Shown here one piece after another: positions 61,800-64,000 of a DNA stretch of 64,000 nucleotides. Position 1 is the first letter of the stretch; every line of letters starts with the position of its first letter. Origin of the DNA: Telluria antibiotica (GTDB taxonomy: Bacteria > Pseudomonadota > Gammaproteobacteria > Burkholderiales > Burkholderiaceae_D); the NCBI RefSeq assembly GCF_011682055.1, contig NZ_JAAQOM010000018.1, positions 85,373 through 149,372 of the forward strand, read 5' to 3'. Below the pieces are notes generated by a model. That model was not told the origin of the DNA. It searched no databases and saw nothing but the letters and a program-made list of their open reading frames with translations. A program made the position numbers and the translations under genes.

Positions 61800-62762
61800 C
61801 TAGAGGGTTTTAGAGAGATAGCGGCCTGCCGCGTAGCCGGAGATCTCGTGGATCTCCTGCACGCGGCGGCCTTCGGGAACGCGGTTGATATGCACGACGA
61901 GATGGACGACCTCGCCGATCAGGGGTTCGATTTCGGAAGGTGCGGCCTCGTTGCGGGTGATGAGCGATTTCAGACGCGTGAGGCCGGCGAGGGCGCTATT
62001 GGCATGGAGTGTGGCGGCGCCGCCCTCATGTCCGGTGTTCCAGGCGTCGAGAAGATCAAGTGCCTCGGCGCCGCGTACTTCGCCAACCAGGATCCGGTCC
62101 GGGCGCATGCGCAGGATGACCTTGAGCAGCGTCGTCATCGGGACATCGAGTGCCGTGTGGTACTGGATGCAGTTCGTGGCCGTGCACTGGATCTCGCCTG
62201 TGTCTTCGATAATGCACACGCGTTCGTCGGGGTCGGCGCGCACCATCTCACTGATGATTGCGTTGACGAGCGTGGTCTTGCCGGAACCAGTCCCTCCAGT
62301 GACGAGAATATTTCGATGCTGGCGAACCGCGTCTTTGAGCGCTTCGCAATGACGGGTCTTCATGATTCCCGCCTCGACATACTGATCGAGCGTGAAGACG
62401 GCAATGGCGCGTTTACGAATCGCAAAGGTGGGGGCCGAGACGATCGGCGGCAGCTGGCCGGCGAAGCGCGAACCATCGAGCGGTAGTTCGCCTTCGACCA
62501 ACGGGTGAGTTTTGTTGACCACCTGATCCAGGGCCGCGGCCACGGTCTTGATGATGGCTTCGGCCTTCGCCTGCCTCATCTCGCCGATGCGGCGCATCCC
62601 CTCCCCCAGCCGTTCCTGCCACAGGCAGCCGTCGGCGTTGAGCATGATTTCAACCGTACGGGGATCAGCGAGCACGGCAAGGAGCTCTGGCCCCATGTCG
62701 CGCATCAGCCTTTCCTTGGCACGCGTCTTTACGGTTGCAACGATGTCATCGCGCTCGGTCAT
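61800..62762 (-). CDS. trbB: TrbB, VirB11-like ATPase
   Basis: 320 aa hexameric traffic ATPase. Walker A GGTGSGKTTLVNAI, Asp box CIIEDTGEIQ, Walker B RMRPDRILVGEVRGAEAL and His box TGHEGGAATLHAN are all present. First gene of the trbB-trbL operon; the trbA gene precedes it by 214 bases on the same strand. Confidence 0.93.
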   Translation of the reverse strand: MTERDDIVATVKTRAKERLMRDMGPELLAVLADPRTVEIMLNADGCLWQERLGEGMRRIGEMRQAKAEAIIKTVAAALDQVVNKTHPLVEGELPLDGSRFAGQLPPIVSAPTFAIRKRAIAVFTLDQYVEAGIMKTRHCEALKDAVRQHRNILVTGGTGSGKTTLVNAIISEMVRADPDERVCIIEDTGEIQCTATNCIQYHTALDVPMTTLLKVILRMRPDRILVGEVRGAEALDLLDAWNTGHEGGAATLHANSALAGLTRLKSLITRNEAAPSEIEPLIGEVVHLVVHINRVPEGRRVQEIHEISGYAAGRYLSKTL

Positions 62763-62913
62763 GATTTCTCGCTCTAGGTTATGTCGAGCGATGCTACGTG
62801 ACCGGGGATATACCGAAACGATCTAGAACAAAGGATGTGTGGGTCGCTACGCTAAACCGAACTTGCTTGCGTGATCTCAAGCGGATTGCCTAGCGTTAAG
62901 AATCAGCGGTAAC

Positions 62914-62936
62914 CGGCCAGTTCGACAAACTGGCCG
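62914..62936. promoter_or_regulatory. Perfect inverted repeat between trbA and trbB
   Basis: CGGCCAGTT-CGACA-AACTGGCCG, nine-base arms and a five-base loop, 40 bases after the trbA stop and about 150 bases before trbB. No T-run follows on either strand. It could be a weak terminator or an operator of trbB; undecided. Confidence 0.45.
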
Positions 62937-62976
62937 CGACTCTCGCTAATGCTTTCGGAATTGACGACTGAGCAGA

Positions 62977-63375
62977 CTATGTCTTCTTGGCGGGGCCAGT
63001 CTTCCGCCGTACTTTTGCGGCATCAAGACGCTTGCGGTTCTCTTGGTCCCACTGCCTGACCGTGAATGCCTGGAATTCGGTAAGAATTGCCGCGACGCGA
63101 GCGTATCCCTCCGGCAGACTCAGCCTTGATTTACCGCCCGCGAGTGCCTCCAGGGTCTGCCTGTCCAAGTCTGTGGTTTCAAGCAGTGCAGGCAGCGGCG
63201 TGTCGAGCGCGTGCGCGATCGCCTCCATGATGCGCAGGGACGGATTGGCTTGGTCGTTCGTCAGGTCGGAGAGAAATGACACCGACATGCCGGCCTTTTT
63301 TGCCAGCTCGCTCTTGGTCATCCCGATGTCGTCTAGGATGCGCAGGATGTTCGTTAGGAGGATCAGGTTGTACAC
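62977..63375 (-). CDS. trbA: TrbA-like transfer regulator
   Basis: 132 aa repressor of the Xre/Cro type that in IncP plasmids coordinates tra and trb expression with KorB. Helix-turn-helix MTKSELAKKAGMSVSFLSDLT, then the KorA/TrbA-like dimerisation end LPEGYARVAAILTEFQAFTVRQW. Starts with GTG after GGAG. The C-terminus is longer and very basic (RKRLDAAKVRRKTGPAKK). A perfect KorB operator lies 24 bases upstream. Confidence 0.88.
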   Translation of the reverse strand: MYNLILLTNILRILDDIGMTKSELAKKAGMSVSFLSDLTNDQANPSLRIMEAIAHALDTPLPALLETTDLDRQTLEALAGGKSRLSLPEGYARVAAILTEFQAFTVRQWDQENRKRLDAAKVRRKTGPAKKT

Positions 63376-63399
63376 GCAGGCTCCGACAGGTTAAGCAAA

Positions 63400-63412
63400 T
63401 TTAGCCGCTAAA
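63400..63412. promoter_or_regulatory. KorB operator before trbA
   Basis: TTTAGCCGCTAAA exactly fits the KorB operator consensus and lies 24 bases before the trbA start. In RK2 a KorB operator also controls the trfA/trbA promoter region. Confidence 0.88.
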
Positions 63413-63754
63413 ATTTGCTACGCCTCATCAAGTGGGACAGCAGGACGCTAGGGGTCTAGGTCAAATGCGGCGCGTTTGGTCGTTTCAGTGTATCGCAGAA
63501 GTACTTCTGTGATCAGCAGTCCCCAATCGTTGGCAAACTGGTGCCGTTGCCCTACCCTGCAGGAGGGCCATTGATGTATCCGAAATAACCGACGCGTTAA
63601 GCTTCCGAAAACAATACATCACGACGATACTAAGATCAGTTTCGAAATATCGGAAACGACGCGCCTTGCTCCACTAATTTTCGGAAGGCTGCAGCCACCT
63701 TCTCGAGGGCATAGCAATGTCAATTGAGCAATAATTTGTTGAGGAACGTGAGTC
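63413..63754. other. Intergenic region where RK2 carries the ssb-trfA side
   Basis: About 340 bases between the trbA operator and the alpA-type gene, A+T-rich, no supported gene. GAGGAACG before 63755 is the ribosome site of the next gene. I find no trfA or ssb sequence. Confidence 0.45.
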
Positions 63755-63875
63755 ATGAAAAACGACGAGTCAGCGGTAAGGAACTCAAGCCAGCCTGCTG
63801 AGTTGCGCCTCATCCGATTGAAAGAAGTCCTTGCGATTTGCGGAAAATCCAGGAGTAGTGTCTACGATGCGATGG
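63755..63875 (+). pseudogene. AlpA-family regulator gene interrupted by an insertion sequence
   Basis: Reads MKNDESAVRNSSQPAELRL then IRLKEVLAICGKSRSSVYDAM, the start of an AlpA/MerR-like small helix-turn-helix protein used as regulator or excisionase in prophages and integrative elements. The sequence switches at about 63874 into the terminal repeat of an IS5-family element, so the recognition helix is cut and the frame runs to a stop inside the IS. The 3' part is outside the window. Confidence 0.75.
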
Positions 63876-64000
63876 CTTTGTTGCACAAATCCGTCCCCGC
63901 GGCGGCCAAGCTGGGCCACGGGTAAACTGACGGGATGAGTGCACCAGCCAAACCGAAATACCGAACGACCAACTGGAAGGAATACAACGAAGCGTTGAGA
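63874..64000 (+). mobile_element. IS5-family insertion sequence, left end
   Basis: Begins with GGCTTTGTTGCACAAATC, typical of IS5-group terminal repeats, and contains the start of a transposase gene. It continues beyond the window. Confidence 0.8.
63935..64000 (+). CDS. IS5-family transposase, N-terminal 22 codons
   Basis: ATG after GACGGG; first residues MSAPAKPKYRTTNWKEYNEA with the KYRTTNWxxYNEAL pattern common at the start of IS5-type DDE transposases. The rest lies outside the window, so activity cannot be judged. Confidence 0.8.
   Translation, partial: MSAPAKPKYRTTNWKEYNEALR

Noticed and set aside
62914..62936. Inverted repeat as a factor-independent trbA terminator
   Set aside because: Stem is good but no T-run follows on the trbA strand, so it is listed only as an undecided inverted repeat.
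1..64000. CRISPR arrays, tRNA and rRNA genes
   Set aside because: No regularly spaced short repeats with unique spacers and no recognisable tRNA or rRNA sequence were seen by reading; a dedicated search was not possible.

Overview
The window looks like a high-G+C betaproteobacterium of the order Burkholderiales, possibly an Oxalobacteraceae genus such as Massilia or Duganella. Evidence: the porin is of the Burkholderia type, the benzoate genes have a betaproteobacterial look, TonB receptors are abundant, and the conjugation genes are of the IncP-1 type. The genus is inference; no rRNA or tRNA gene is present.

Left part (1-37.4 kb), catabolism. It opens inside a benzoate operon (end of benC, benD, then pcaD). 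Facing it on the minus strand are a tannase-family lipoprotein, a porin and two benzoate transporters (benE, benK). From 8.5 to 37.4 kb follows an island for capturing and hydrolysing esters: four TonB-dependent receptors (two are gapless paralogues of 713 residues), two further tannase/feruloyl-esterase proteins, a type-B carboxylesterase, another alpha/beta hydrolase and two MFS transporters. With them are CoA-linked enzymes (CaiB/BaiF CoA-transferase, 3-hydroxyacyl-CoA dehydrogenase, HTD2-like hydratase), an HpcH/HpaI aldolase, a VOC protein and a SnoaL-like protein. A plausible overall role is outer-membrane uptake of an esterified aromatic compound, hydrolysis outside or in the periplasm, import of the acid and CoA-dependent breakdown. 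The substrate is not visible from sequence.

The main new signal is a motif of about 40 bp found six times, all between genes of this island: TGAA-N7-CGAA-N6-CGAA-N7-CGAA, with half-sites at offsets 0, 11, 21 and 32, one DNA turn apart. One copy ends 30 bp before the gene of an OmpR-type winged-helix/TolB-like/TPR regulator (30.1-31.7 kb). OmpR/PhoB domains bind phased direct repeats, so this regulator and these sites are a candidate undescribed regulon.

Right part (37.8-63.4 kb), conjugation. This is an almost complete IncP-1 (RK2/RP4-like) transfer system: korB, kfrB, traM-traL-traK, a recognisable oriT with the IncP nick sequence, traJ, traI, traG, traF, a small unknown gene, traC (primase, with an in-frame internal start as in RP4 TraC2), a Fic gene, and trbA to trbL in the canonical order on the minus strand. 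Two exact KorB operators (TTTAGCSGCTAAA) lie between traJ and traI and just before trbA. No trfA, incC or korA is in the window, and where RK2 has ssb-trfA there is an AlpA-type regulator gene broken by an IS5-family element that runs off the right end. The region could be a rearranged IncP-like plasmid or an integrative conjugative element; the window does not decide.
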